DNA of 64,000 bases, taken from NCBI GenBank assembly GCA_019914995.1, contig CM034134.1, forward strand, positions 3,531,645 through 3,595,644. The letters are read 5' to 3'. Below, piece by piece: positions 24,072-36,785 of the stretch. The notes below the pieces were generated by a model. It ran no database searches. It worked only from the letters and a program-made list of their open reading frames with translations, and had not been told where the DNA came from. The position numbers were made by a program, and so were the translations under genes. Every line of letters begins with the position of its first letter. Positions within the stretch are counted from its first letter, which is position 1. Source of the stretch: Acanthochlamys bracteata (lineage: Eukaryota; Streptophyta; Magnoliopsida; Pandanales; Velloziaceae).

Positions 24072-24727
24072 AATTCATATATTTTTACAGAGTTTCGGAG
24101 ACAAACAGACCCCAAAACTATGCAAACAAGTAGACGGTTAGATATCCTAATAAGTAGGGATCGTGCTAATATTTTTGGAAAAAAATATCTTATGTTTTAA
24201 AAAAACTTTTGGATCTTTTGGAGGGGAGAAAGGAGGGAGGTCACTCATCAAGGGTGGATTCTCTTGCTTTTCTTGCTGGAAGAAATAGAGAGGAGCAAGA
24301 AGCAGAGAATAGAGACGAAATTTCACTTGTTACCGTTCACTGTTTAGGATGTATTTTCTTTCTCTCCTATTTTTCTGTATGTTATTAAATCATACACCAA
24401 ATTAACAACTTGAGATCAAGCCACAACCACGTAAAAGATCCAAGCTTAAGTTTAATTCAATGGCTTGCCCAATGATGATCCGAACGCTCTATCTTTTTAA
24501 AAGTTACGGTACTTTCATGCATAACGGTGTCTCAGATGATGACACCAGATTGAGACTCTTCTTATTTTCAGAAGGCACCGAGTAGAGACATTGATGTATA
24601 TCTTCAACCATTGATTGAAGAGTTAAGATATTATGGGAGAACGAAGTTCTAACATATGACACCATCTTCAACATTATATTTCAATTGCATGCAACCGTTC
24701 TATGGACTATAAATAATTTTCTAGCAT
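24072..24727. other. Non-coding spacer before the CACTA relic
   Basis: No frame or repeat that I can name. It may belong to intron or 5' sequence of the CACTA transposase to its right. Confidence 0.4.
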
Positions 24728-25465
24728 ATGGAGTTTTATCCAAATGGAACACAAAAGGCTATTTGGCATGCCCTATCTTGCAACAAATACACATATTCGG
24801 TAAAACCTAGAGAAAAAATTGGTTATCTCGGTCGTCGTCATTATTTGTCGAGCAATCATCCATACAAAATGAGTAAAAAATTCAAAGGAAAGCAAGAAGC
24901 AGCAGCATCACCTCCTATGTTGACAATTGTTGAATTGTTAGAGCAGATGGAGATTGTCAAAGACGTGAAGTTTGGAAAACCTCCATATGTTAGGAAGAGG
25001 AAACACACTACTGAAGAGCTTAATTGGTAGGATCTTACAATTCGACACAATCTTGATGTCATGCATATCGAGAAAAATATTTGTGATAACATTTTGGGAA
25101 CAATGTTGAATGTAGATAAAAAGACGAAGGATACACTGAAGGCTCATTGGGACTTAGAAGATCAGGGCATACGATGTGAGTTGCATATAAAGACATTAGA
25201 TACAAATAAGTGGGAGAAACTGATTACGGCGCATACATTATCACATCAAGAAAGAAAGAAATTTTGTGAGTTTCTTAAATCTGTAAGATTTCCTGATGGA
25301 TATGCTGCAAATATTTCGAAGTGTGTAAATATGATGGATGGAAAAATCTCGGAGTTGAAGAGTCATGATAATCATGTTCTGTTGCAGCGCTTACTGCCTA
25401 TTGGTTTACGTGGGTATCCCAAGAAAGAAGTGGTGGAAGTAATCAGCGAATTGGGAAGATTTTAG
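24728..25465 (+). pseudogene. TNP2-like transposase segment
   Basis: The first frame reads IGYLGRRHYLSSNHPYK with a downstream GKPPYVRKRKHTTEELNW. After a stop at the NW/DL junction it resumes with LTIRHNLDVMHIEKNICDNI and LGTMLNVDKKTKDTLKAH. The HNLDVMHIEKN motif is a hallmark of plant TNP2 (Transposase_21). The second frame then runs on through SHDNHVLLQRLLPIGLRGY to a stop at about 25465. Confidence 0.78.
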
Positions 25466-26060
25466 ACAATTATGTACAAAGACTTTAAGCCTGGATGCAT
25501 TGAAAGAGTTGTAATAGAATATGATATTTCCTCCGGCATTTTTTGATATCATGGTACATTTAGTTGTGCACTTGCCGGAAGAAGCCATCATAGGAGGTCA
25601 TGTTCATTACAGATAGATGTATCCTATAAAGAGGTGAAATTTTATTATAGGAATCTCAAAATTCTTGTTTAACTTCTCTTTTGAAATCTTCTAATTTTTT
25701 CTTTATTTCATCGATACAAGTAGGGCTCTTGGTAAGTTTAAGGGTTCGTTCTTAATAGAGCACGTTTAGAAGGTTCTATAGCATAATCTTATACAGTGAA
25801 TGAGTGTCTAATTTTTGTCTCTAGATACTTGCGAGGGTTGGAGACTAGATTCAATCGACAAGAACGACATAAAGATGGAGAGTAACATGTTGATACAACA
25901 TTTTATGTATTTTCTCGGAAGGTCCGATTATTGGGTAAGGCAAACCAAATTCTCTTCACAGAAGAGGAGTACAATTTAGCACATTGGTTTGTTTTAAATA
26001 ATTGCGACGAAATTGTTTCATATCTCAGGTAGGTATTTAGACTTTTGAAAACACAACATT
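25466..26060 (+). pseudogene. DUF4218-like segment
   Basis: Text reads DIFPPAFFDIMVHLVVHLPE, EAIIGGHVHY, WMYPIKR, and later LGKFKGFVLNRARLEGSIAY and FTEEEYNLAHWFVLNNC. The PPAFFDIMVHLVVHLPEE phrase is typical of DUF4218, which follows TNP2. Stops and an apparent intron with a gtgaaat donor at 25635 break it. Confidence 0.7.
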
Positions 26061-26279
26061 TTTTGGCGCTTACTAAGCATAATTTATTACAGTGAACATG
26101 ATGAGCTTTTCAAAAATGGAGAGTCCATTTAATTTGGAATGAAGACAAAGAGATGTGTTTCCTACGTGGTTCAAAAATCGAGTATGAAATAGTATACAAT
26201 ACTTAGTTGACCGTTAGATTTTATTTATAGTCGTTACACTTTAATGAATACTTATTCCTTATATGTTTTTATTATAGAT

Positions 26280-26597
26280 AAGACATCTCTATGTCACTAC
26301 CCAACAAATCACAGATCATATGTATTCGCTAGCCCTTGGTCCAGATAAACGTGCAACTAGATATTCTGGATGCATTGTCAATGGACTGAAATTTTTTTAA
26401 CAAACAAATGCGAGTGTCGTTTGTTGACTCAAATTAGAGGAATTTGTGTGCAAGGTGATCATAGAGATCAAATTTTAAACTTCTATGGTATTTCAAATGA
26501 AGTCGTGAGTTTGACATATCCTAAGGGTCGTCAAGTTTCTATTCGAATGTGAATGGTTTGATTTAGAGCACAAAAAACCCATCAGGATTGAGGACGA
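26280..26597 (+). pseudogene. DUF4216-like segment
   Basis: Reads YVTTQQITDHMYSLALGPDK, TRYSGCIVNGLKFF and, after frame changes, NFYGISNEVVSLTYPKGRQV. The last part before the LTR is GSSSFYS/EWFDL-like. The order matches the C-terminal region of CACTA transposases. Confidence 0.65.
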
Positions 26598-27310
26598 CTT
26601 TGCATTCTTCTTTTTAATTCCACACATTTGGGATATATATATATATATATAGGATGCTATAAAACCCTTTAATAGCTAGTCCACTAAATAACTCCCCAAG
26701 GCAACCCTTCGGCTTGGTAACCACCTCTTTGACACTGGTTCCTTGGCATAATTTTCTATGGTAGTTAGAATGAATCTGTACATAACTACTATAACAGCTA
26801 TGTTGGACTAAATGCTGGACTACCACCAGCTACTTGTGGACTGCCTGATGAAAAGCTCATCAAAGTGGCTTTATATCTAACAAATCTTTCACTTAAAGAC
26901 ACTTTGCCATGTCTTTCCAAGAAAGTAAGAAGTTGCTACAAAAGTACCTGCATCGGAGGTACTAAATATAGGAAAAGTCAGAGCGGAGCAAGAGCTAATG
27001 AACTTACTAGCTGACTTCCAAAATTCATCATACCTTAACCAATTTCTTCCACAACTCCATTACTTTCTTGAAATGCTTTCTTAGGATAACTGTGACCACT
27101 ACAACTACTGTCCTTGCTGTTATTCATTGTGATCCCATACAAAATTTTGCAAAATTTAAACTTGTAAAAAAAAACAGCCTTCGTTAAAGCATCTGCAGGA
27201 CTCTCCTTGCTAGGAAAATTTTGAGCAAGTTAATACTCCACTAGAAACCACATCACGAATAAAGTGATATACTACTTAATGTGTTTTGTTCTATAATGAA
27301 AATACTAGAT
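26598..27310 (-). mobile_element. Truncated Tork-like Copia copy (LTR part plus RNase H end)
   Basis: 26598-26882 is the 5' part of a 3' LTR (minus orientation, edge at ctaaca 26878-26882). 26883-27310 is the adjoining internal end. The same block occurs again at 27580-28270 in Copia C. A (TA)n run lies at 26633-26652. Confidence 0.7.
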
Positions 27311-27835
27311 TTCTTAAAAGTATGGCGGTGTGCACGAACGAAAAAAGCATAGCGGAATATTTGGCAGACACTAGGATCTTGCAATCTAAGTTAAGATTGT
27401 TAAAAAGAATAAGGAAATCACACAAACACAAAAATAAACATGGAAAAAAAATAAGAAAAACCCCACAGTGGTGTGGTCACATTATGCAATCAGATTACAA
27501 TGTAGGCTTACAACTTTGCTTTCTTACTTGCATTCTTATTTTTTTAATTCCACACAATTGGTACATATATATATAGGATGCTGGAAAACCTTTTAATAGC
27601 TAGTTCACTAAATAACTAACTCCCCAATGCAACACTTCGGCTTGGTAACCATTTCTTTGGCATTGGTTCCTTGGAATAACTTCCTATATGATAGTTAGAA
27701 TGAATCTGGACATAACTTTCTCAATAATTTGGACATAACTACCATAACAGCTATGTTGGATTAAATGATCGACTACCAGCAGCTACTTGTGGACTGCTTG
27801 ATGAAAAGCTCATCAAAATAGCTTTATATCCAACA
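27311..27835 (-). repeat. 3' LTR of Copia C
   Basis: Contains cggtgtgcacgaacg, ccacagtggtgtggtcac, a TA run and tcatcaaaatagctttatat. It pairs with 32015-32526. Confidence 0.78.
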
Positions 27836-28286
27836 AATCTCTCACGTAAAGACAATTTTCTATATTTTTCCAAAAAAGTAAAAAGTTTGTACAAAAGTAC
27901 CCGCATCAGAGGTACTGAAAATAGGTAAAGATAGAGCAAAGAAAGAGTTAGTGAACTTACTAGCTGACTTCTAAAGTTCATCATACCTTAGCCAATTTTC
28001 CCCCAACTCCATTGCTTTCTTAAGATGCTTTCTTCGAATACCTGTGACCACTACCATTGTTGTCTCTGCTGTTGTCCATTGTGATCTCATACAAAGTTCT
28101 ACAAAATTCAAACTTGTGAAAAGAAACTATCTTTCTTAAAGCATCAGCGGCATTTATTTTGGTAGAATTCTTGAGCAAGTTAATACTCTAACTTGAAACC
28201 ACATCACAAACAAAATGATATTGCACTTCAACATGTTTTGTTCTAAATTGAAATGCCGGATTTCTTTTAGGATGTAGGGCACTTTG

Positions 28287-29400
28287 GCTATCACAAAAGA
28301 GAGACAGTGACTCTTATTTGTGCCCGAGTTCCTCCAGCAATCTCTTTATCCATATGCCCTACTTGCATACTTGTTTTGCTACCATATACTCCGCTTTTGT
28401 TTTGGAAAGAGCTACAATAGATTGCAGTTTTGAACACCAACTAATAGCACCACGCGCATAGATGAACACATAACCAGAAGTGGATTTCCTCCTATTAAAA
28501 TCATTGACATAATGCGAGTCCAGAAAACTTTTGACAAGACATTCAGACCCTTTGTAACACAATGCAGCATCTAGAGTACCCTTAATGTATCAAAGTACTC
28601 TCCTGACAGCCATCCAGTGCTCATTGTCTGGATTTGCCATGTATGTACTCACCACTCCCACTGCTTGGACAATGTCTGATCGAGTGCATATCATAACATG
28701 AATAAGGCTTCCCACTTCATATACATATGTTACCTGAGACATCTCCATCTTCTCCTTGTTTTAGCTAGGACATCCCAAAAAAGAACTTGAGATTAACAAA
28801 GATAGGGGTAAACATCGACTTACTTGTTTGCAGGCCAAATCGTTGCAACACCTTCAAATTTCCCTATTGCCTCTGTCTTGCCATATCTGCATTCCAAGAA
28901 TCTTGTTTATCGGACCCAAATCCTTTGTATCAAATTCACTGGCCAGTTGAGCCTTCAATTATTGAATGTGTTCCACACTTTGGCTCGCCACAAGTATATC
29001 GTCCACATACAACAGCAAGAAGACATACTCACCTCCCTTAAACTACTTTATGTAAAGCACAAGAGTTCGAGACCAACTTGCTAATGCGAGGCTCCCAATA
29101 CAACCATCAAATCCCTTATACCAACACCTTAGTGCCTACTCAAGCCCATGAAGATTTTTGACTAACCGGCTAACCAAGTTCTCCTTATCTACCTCGGCAA
29201 AGCCTTCTGGTTGGACCATGTTTATCTCCTCTTTCAACTCACCATGCAAAAATGTCGTCTTCACGTCGAGTTGTTCAAGTTGGAGATCCGATGATGAACG
29301 CCAAGACCACACGAATTGTTGCCAAACGAACCACCGGAGAGAAGATTTCATCAAAGTCGACTCCGTCCTTTTGTACATACCCTTTTAGAACTAATCGGGC
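28287..29400 (-). pseudogene. Copia C RT and RNase H pieces
   Basis: RNase H: DFNRRKSTSGYVFIYARGAI, ISWCSKLQSIVALSKTKAEY. RT: LEQLDVKTTFLHGELKEEIN, VQPEGFAEVDKENLVSRLVK. The intact YVDD block between them is not readable in one frame; 28700-29110 is scrambled by stops. Confidence 0.72.
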
Positions 29401-29525
29401 ACGAAACCGTTGTACTTGATCATTGTTACAACGGTTGATCTTGTAGACCTATTTGTTGCCAATAGCTTTGTGTCCTTGAGAAAGTGTTACTAATTTCCTA
29501 GTCCCATTCTTATGGAGTGTCTAAT

Positions 29526-30600
29526 TTATTCCTGTGTAGCTTCCATCCAACGGGCAGCATCTGGACTATTCAATACTTTCTTAAGAGTTGTTAGCTCTCC
29601 TTCTTCAGCAGGAAGACTATAAGTAAAGTTAGGCATAGGCTTCAAATAATAATCCGCATACCTCTCAGGTGCTTTTCTCTTGCGAGTTGAACGCCTAAGG
29701 GTTGGATTCTTAGGAACTTCTTCCTCATGCCTATCTTTTGGTTCATACAAAGAATCCTCATCTTCTTCCTCCTCCGTATTAACTATAGTGTCGTCCTGAA
29801 ACAAGTCTTGCTTCCCAGTAGCATTCCTAGTGGCATCATTACCTTCTGATGTCCTTTGCAGCTGGTCCTCTACAAAGATCACATCCCTACTGAAGAAAAT
29901 TTTACAGGTAATGGGATCTCATAAGTGATATCCCATCACATATTCAGCATACCCCAAAAATATGCACTTTCTGGACTTAGTATCCAACTTTTGGATCTCT
30001 TCTGTGATTTATACATTACAAATACTGGACAATCAAAAATATAAATGCGAATAATCAACAATATTACCAGTCCATAATTCCATTGGCACTTTCAACCCAA
30101 TAGCAGTTGAAGGGATTTGGCTCAATACATTACAAGCCGTTTTGGTTGCCTCTGCACAAAAAGACTTAGGCAAACCAGCCGCTTTAACCATAGCCCTTAC
30201 TCGCTCAAGTAATGTTCTATTGAACCCCTCCGCAACTCTATTTGGCTGTGGCGTATAAGGTACAGTGGACTGCCGTTTGATTCCTTGTTCGGCTAAGAAA
30301 ATAAGGAATTCATCACTGTTGTATTCTCCTCTATTATTCGACGGTAAGCACTTGATCCTACTGCTAGAATCAAGTTCTAGTAGAGCTTTAAAGTAATTGA
30401 ACACACCAAAGACTTCTAACTTTCCTTCGGATTGGATACACCTAGCTTCGTCTAGAAAAATATCAATAGATGTTACCAATATTTGGCGCCTCCAAGTGAA
30501 AGTTGCGGTGACTCCCAGACATCCGATTAAACCAAGTCTAGAATGGCTTTGGCCTTAGAGAATGATCTTCCAAACTTGGTACGGTGCTGCTTCCCTCTAA
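29526..30600 (-). pseudogene. Copia C integrase and connector
   Basis: 30033-30479: [56 protein letters not shown] (integrase core with the GEYNS motif). 29526-29882: [13 protein letters not shown] start, [29 protein letters not shown] (connector into RT). Confidence 0.75.
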
Positions 30601-31118
30601 CACACTTCTCACAAAACAGCAACTTAACCTCGGATATCCCTAGCATGAGCTTCAGATCATACGGAATTTTAAAGCCATACTCCGAAATGTGACCTAGCTT
30701 CAAGTGTCACATTCGAGTTACTTCCTCTAAGTTAGTGTCGGATGTCACACTTGTATCTCCATATGATAGTGTCACTCTAAGCACTTAGTACAAGTTGGAA
30801 CCAATCTTTTCTCCCCTCAAAATTTCCTACCCATCCTGAATGACCTTCATAATGCCACCCTCTATCCGGGTCTTACAACCAAGGTCACCAAACTGTCCAA
30901 AAAATAGCAAACTTATAGTGAGGCGAAATCCTTACATTGCGTACCTTACTAATAAGGCGAAATCCTTCCATCTTCTCCCTTAAACATGATGAAACCAACT
31001 CCAATAACCTTCAAGACTTGGTCATTTCCCATCCACACGTAACCTCAAAAAATGGCTTCATACTCCTAGAACCAATCCCTTCTAAATGTCTGTGCCAATA
31101 TGTTACTGAATCCAAAAT

Positions 31119-32000
31119 TCAGATATCAGAAAATTTGGCCTCGTCTTCGATAACAATTGCTATTTTTCCAACAAAAGTCTTGGCCTCATCCGATTTATAT
31201 GTCACACATGTATGAGATTTAGCGGCTTTTGCACTTCCTTCTTTGGTCAATGTCTTGCAGTCACACTTATAGTGCCCAAGTTTTACGCAAGCAAAACACC
31301 TTACTTCTCGCTTGTTCCTCTTTTGTTGTCTCGTGCCACTATTTCTAAAATTTAGCTTCTTTTTCTTATCTTGTACCAACAACAAAACCTCCGCTTCCTG
31401 TCCACCAGGCATAATATCAAGTTTGTCATTTCGGCGACTTTCGTCTTCATGAACAGCTGCGATAACATCTTCATAAACAAGTGATTTCAAGTCGCTGTTA
31501 CATGTTTGATTTATGACAACTTGATCATAAGAACTTCGAAGAGTTTGGAGTAGAATCAAGGCACAATAATTAGTCTCTATCTTCTTCTCTGGTGCTGTCA
31601 ATTGAGAGAAAAGAGACTCCATTACAAAGTTGCACTAAGATGATTAGCCACAGAAGAGGTTTCTGTCATACGAAGAGAATATAAATTTCGCATAAAAAAT
31701 ATAACATGCTGCTTGACTTCTTTACATAAACTTTCTCAAGCTTTTTTCAAACCTCTTTAGCGGACTTTAGTTTTGAGACACTAAGAAGCACATGATCAGC
31801 AAGAGAATGATGAAGATTTGGCATAGCATTCCTTTCCATCTTTTGTCATTTATCGTCCGTCATATCGTCGGGATGATCCTCCAAATCGGCAAAGCAATTT
31901 TCTTTTGCTAGAATTGCCAAAATTTTCATCCTCCATAATGGGTAGTCGCTCCCATTAAAAATTTCAATCTCAAACTTATTGGACATCAGAAAAACCATAA
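31119..32000 (-). pseudogene. Copia C gag and zinc knuckle
   Basis: Gag starts MSNKFEIEIFNGSDYPLWRM (about 31984). The frame 31119-31622 reads [20 protein letters not shown] and a knuckle CFACVKLGHYKCDCKTLTKE (C-x2-C-x4-H-x4-C pattern seen). The frames are not continuous. Confidence 0.75.
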
Positions 32001-32014
32001 GCTCTAATGCCACT

Positions 32015-32526
32015 TGCTGAAAATACGGCGTTGTGCACGAATGAAAATAACACAGCAATCTTACAATCCAAATTGAGATTATTAAGGATGAATAAGAAAA
32101 TCACACAAATACAAACAAATACATAGGAAAAAAGGCGAAAAACCTCACAGTGGTGCCTAAATAAATATCGCAATGTGATGAGATTATGATGTAGGCTTAT
32201 AATTTTGCTTTCTTACTTAAATTTTATTATTTTTTAATTCTACACATTTGGGACAAATATATATAGGATACTGGAAAAATTTTTGATAGCTAGTCCACTA
32301 AATAACTAACTCACTAAGGCAATCTTTCGACTTGGTAACCACCTCTAGCATTAGTTCCTTGGTATAACTTCCTATATGGTAGTTAGAATAAATCTAGATA
32401 TAATTTTCTCATGAATCTAAAGATGACTATCATAGTAACTATGTTAGATTAAATGATGAATTACCAGCAGCTGCTACTTGTGGACTATTTGATGAAAAAC
32501 TCATCAAACTGGCTTTATATCTAACA
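32015..32526 (-). repeat. 5' LTR of Copia C
   Basis: 512 bp; outer end ctaaca at 32526. It adjoins the degenerate primer site at 32001-32016. Confidence 0.78.
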
Positions 32527-32700
32527 TGGTCCACTCTCAGATCGTCAGCCTAAAAGAGCCTTTCTGTTAGAAACAATCGCTTAAAGTCATACCTTCACCT
32601 GATAGTAGTACATTATGTTGTTTCTGTGGAATTTTAGCTATGACAATGTACTCTTTGCTAGATCTATGTATGCGTTGTGTTATTTATGAAAATAGAATTA

Positions 32701-35460
32701 CCAAGATTGTCAGGATCGGAATTATGTAGGATCGTTTCGCTTGTGTAGGATCATAAAATCGGAATTTTAAGTAAGATCGTAAGATCTTACTTATCTATAA
32801 TTTTTTTGTAAAATTATTGATACTTTTAAAAATGTAGATAGTACTTATTTTTTATATTTGTCTTAATGTAATAAGTTAATAATATTCATATTTATGTTCA
32901 GATAAATTATATCATTAATGTTGGAACTCCAAGATTGATTTTAATGATAACAATGATTAAGAATTATAGTTTATGGATTAGGGTGAACTAATGATTGGAA
33001 TCAAGTTCTGCAGAAATTCATGAAACAGGTCTATCCCACATTCAGCAGACAACAAGCCAGCTTCTTAGCTACTGATTGTATAAGATTTCTTTTATACCAT
33101 ACAGAACAGAGAATCCCTCAGCCACCAAACAGCCAGCTGTCTAATTGCTGCTACATGGACAAAACAGAAAATCGCAAACAGAGCATCTCAAATAGAGAAG
33201 AGCAGAAACACAGAGTATCGTCAACAGAGATGAATAGAAAACAGAGGACTCGATAGCCGGCTACTTCGCTACTGTTCGCTGGACAGAGAAGAATCCGAAA
33301 ATCGTGATAATCATTCACTCTTCAGAAGTAATTTCAAGCATGATGTCGATTCCATTTGAACTTCAACTTTTCATCAGAGACAGGCCAACATGCACACTAT
33401 AAGATTAACCGAATAACACATCAAATGATGATCAATATAAACTTGCAAAAAACGTGGAATGATAGTTGAAAATTCAGTAAACAGATAACAGAATCAGACA
33501 TTAATGGAACAACTTTTCAGATGTAATTCAATCAAGAATTCGTCATCCATTTGAAGCAAAATCTTGAAGACTTACTGAGAAACATATCAGCTACAAGTTT
33601 ATATCAAGAATCATGAAGAATCACAACAAGAGAAGACAAAGAACATAGTGCAAAGTATCATCAGAATCATGTCTTGCTGATAATGCAGAAATGCTTCAAC
33701 ATGCAGATTTCGATTTTCCTTCAGAAGAAATCACGAATTTAATTACAAGGTGATATTATTCGACAAATCTACTATCTTGTTACTATCACAGAACTGAGCT
33801 ATATTGAGCCACCACATTATTGAAGAACAAGTTCAAGTATAGAGATTGATAGATGGCAATGAAAACCCACTGAACACGGTATGAAGCAACGAAGAAGTAG
33901 AGACTGCAGAGTCACGCTATTGGAGTCCACCTCACTTGAAGCAGTCAACCTAGCAAAGAACAGCAAATCAAGAGAAGCCAACTCAGCTAGAGAAATTGAA
34001 AAATACAACTCAGCTGAAACAACTCAAAACTACAGGCGGGAGTTTTTGAATTGCTTTCTTCGGTTCATTTAATGCTGATGAAAGAGTTGCACCAATTTAG
34101 CCATAAGGAATTTTGAGGCAGCTGATTGACCGCTGAACACATTCTTCATCTCTACCTTAGAAATCTGCCACTGCACGTCAACGACAATATTTCTCCAACG
34201 GGAAGAACCACCTACCTGTAAGAACAAAAAATTCTATAAGAAGAGAAGATGAAGGACAGAGTAAGACAGAGGAGGATAACGAGTAAAATATTTAAAAACA
34301 AACTTGCACTACATTGACTCAATTTTTCAAGTAAAAAAACTCCTCTTGCCGCCAATCACTTACAGAGCATCATTTTCAGCAGTAACAAGTTTGATCATCT
34401 CAACAGAAAATCTTAAGTTCATTTATTTACTTTGAGATTGATCCTGTGCCTAACCTTGATCTTTTAGTTTCTTTTTTGTAAACCTTGTGACAGAGGTGCT
34501 GAGGGCACCGGATAAGGAAGCTCAGGTGGAGCTCGGTGAAAGTTCTTAAACTTTATAATAGAGCTATCATATTAGCTAGAGGGACGGGTGTGTCCAGTAG
34601 GCTGTTAGGGGTTGTCTTGGTGAAGAAACCCGGTAAGAGTAAGTGTGTTTGGTGAAGCACTTTGCTCTTGGTGTATATGTAGCTTATTAAAGGTTTAGTG
34701 AAGCTTTGGCTCTGGTGATAGAGCGTCCGTGGATGTAGGCAAAGGGGTTTTGCCGAACCACGTTAAATACTCTGAGTTCTATCCTCTTTACCTAAGTCAG
34801 TAAATATTCTAACACTCTCTGTCTGCAGGTTACAGAATTGACGCGGTCGGCTGTAAGCCTGCTGTCCATAAGATAACTAAACTTCACGAAAATTTTTATT
34901 TATTAACTCAATTCACCCCTCCCTTTTTGAGTTAATCTTACAGGAGAACTAATAATTAATAATTGTTTATATTCATTTAGCTTATTATCACAATATCTTT
35001 ACAAATTGTACTATTATTTTATAAATGTACACTTATATAGTTATACCAATTTAATTTCTTACGTAATCAATTAATTAAGCATCAAGTAATCATATTTATC
35101 CCTTCAAAATAAAGAGAAAAAATATACTCCAAATACCACTATATAGAAATATTTTGGCTCCATAATAAACTCCTCACAAAATAAATCAAACACAACTCCA
35201 CCCGCTACAAACGAACGATTGATTATTTTTAGCTATTCCAACTTCGTTCAAAATCCTTGAGAGCTCTCCTGATTCATGAAATTTTTTTATAAGATGAAAT
35301 CATAAGATCGCAAGTAAAATCGAAATCTTAAGAATTTTATGATTAAAATCGGGATCTTATAGATTAGAAGTAAGATCAGAATCTTGTATCAAGTAGGATC
35401 GTTTTGTTGATATAAAATTATAAAATTATAAAATTTTAAAATTTAAATCAAAATTTTAAC
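32701..35460. repeat. Unclassified AT-rich repeat, copy 1, split by a solo LTR
   Basis: 32701-32918 plus 34955 onward match 61652-62243 over several hundred bp when the solo LTR is removed. The text is rich in gatc words (gtaggatcgtttcgcttgtg, gtaagatcttac). After 35290 copy 1 continues with more gatc-rich text to about 35460 that copy 2 lacks. I see no coding frame or clear terminal inverted repeats. Confidence 0.65.
32919..34954 (+). mobile_element. Solo LTR of the SIRE-type Copia family
   Basis: A 2,036-bp LTR starting TGTTGGAACTCC. It shares its body and end with 21837-23258 (about 600 bp longer here). A perfect 5-bp duplication attaa flanks it (32914-32918 and 34955-34959). The final dinucleotide is TA instead of CA. 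Such solo LTRs arise by recombination between the two LTRs of a full element. Frames inside (33020-33256, 33881-34072) are not genes. Confidence 0.88.
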
Positions 35461-36785
35461 AACTATGAGAATTACTAGTGCAGTGTCCCATTTCATTAGC
35501 CTTATTCATGTAATGTCAAATCTTCTAGCTCTACCTTTTAGGATTGGAAAGGCAGTAGAGTTTCATTGGAGTAGTTAATGTGAGATATCTTAAGAAATTT
35601 GATTATGGTAACTGCTGTAGTAAGAAATTTAAAGTTAATTACAAAAAGAAATTTGATAATGATAAACAGAAAATCAACCATGTAATGTTCACATTTTCTT
35701 TCATGGTGATGACCGATACTTCCGCAAACCGTGAAGCAATGCATTGAAAATAAGTAACTGCCGCAATTCATAGATGAAAAATATGAGAGAAATATTAGCA
35801 CCAGTAGATCATTTCTTCTGATTCAGCTTTTGTATAACTGAGTTATTCTTTTAATAAAGTAATGTAAGTATATTTGATGCCGATTTTCTTCACAATTTTT
35901 ACGTCTAAGCTTCTCCAACCGACAACTGATATTAAACACTTAACTAAAACGTCACCAAAAAATATTAAAAAATATTTCAAATTTTTTATAAAAATTATTT
36001 TTACTTACGCTATAGTTATCAAATAAAAAAAATTATTTATTTTTATTATTTTTATTGATATGTTCAAATAGGATGAGATTTAATTATCAGTTTATTTTTA
36101 ATTTTACTCTAATAATTTTTTTTGCTTAGTATTTTTAATTTAATTTAATTTATTATTTTTTTATTTAAACATACAGTAAAGGTTATAGAGAAGTGCATAG
36201 GGGTAGTTTTGTTAAATGGTTAAAGATCAAAATTTTGAAACAAAAATAAAAATAATGACCACGCGTCAGCGATCGCCACGGCTGGCGGCCGTTGAAGCTC
36301 TTTTTATAATCATCTCCGTACACTAGGAGCCTCTATCTTTCCATAGAAATACTAACCTTCAATGCCAGCTACACTCTCACAAACACCAAACAACCCAAAT
36401 CGCCAACCACATGAAGAAATATGCCTGTTCACAAGAATGGAAAGTAAGTGTTGGAAGTCCAGGGTCTTTCTTGGCTTTTTTCCAGTTATAGGGTCTAACA
36501 CTTGACTTTTTCTTCCTTCTTTGTTAATATGTAGTTTGCTGAAACTCCAACCTAAAGCTTCTATCCCATCATTCCACCCTCCAACCAGCACACGGTTAAA
36601 CTACTACTACCTCTTCTTGTCTCTCTCTTTCTGCACAGCATAGATTGACTTGTTGCTAGCTACTAGCTAGTAATCTCAGTAAGGTGTCTAGCTTCTAGTA
36701 TAAGTTCTTGCTTTCTGCTTTGTTTCTGTTAGGTAAATCTAGATCATAACCAGATAGATACTCTTTTGTGGAAGGAAGAGAGATC
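35461..36785 (+). promoter_or_regulatory. Upstream region and probable 5' leader of the MADS-box gene
   Basis: No coding region. A TATA-like tttttataat at about 36301-36310 is followed by pyrimidine-rich leader text up to the ATG at 36786. gtaagtg at 36449 could be a donor of a leader intron, which is common in this gene class; this is inference. Short open frames at 35538, 36352 and 36695 are on the wrong strand or overlap the gene. The segment 35900-36200 is very AT-rich. Confidence 0.4.

Larger units (their letters stand above)
24728..26597 (+). mobile_element. CACTA transposase relic (TNP2, DUF4218, DUF4216)
   Basis: Plus-strand coding pieces in the usual CACTA order, broken by stops and probable introns. 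No terminal CACTA motif or subterminal array is visible here. The right end is cut by a Copia LTR at about 26598. Confidence 0.75.
27311..32526 (-). mobile_element. Tork-like Copia retrotransposon, both LTRs (Copia C)
   Basis: 5' LTR 32526-32015 and 3' LTR 27835-27311 on the minus strand, same family as the LTRs at 52815-53318 and 60745-61321. The primer site is degenerate (gctctaatgccacttg, 32001-32016). Gag, knuckle, integrase, connector, RT and RNase H are present but frame-broken. The outer flanks (tagat and tggtc) do not match, so an end was altered, or the left LTR was shared with the neighbouring truncated copy by recombination. Confidence 0.8.

Noticed and set aside
36768-36785. Upstream GTG start extending the MADS protein by six residues
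   Set aside because: Plant MADS proteins begin at the ATG of M-G-x-x-G-K; a GTG start is not expected in a nuclear gene.
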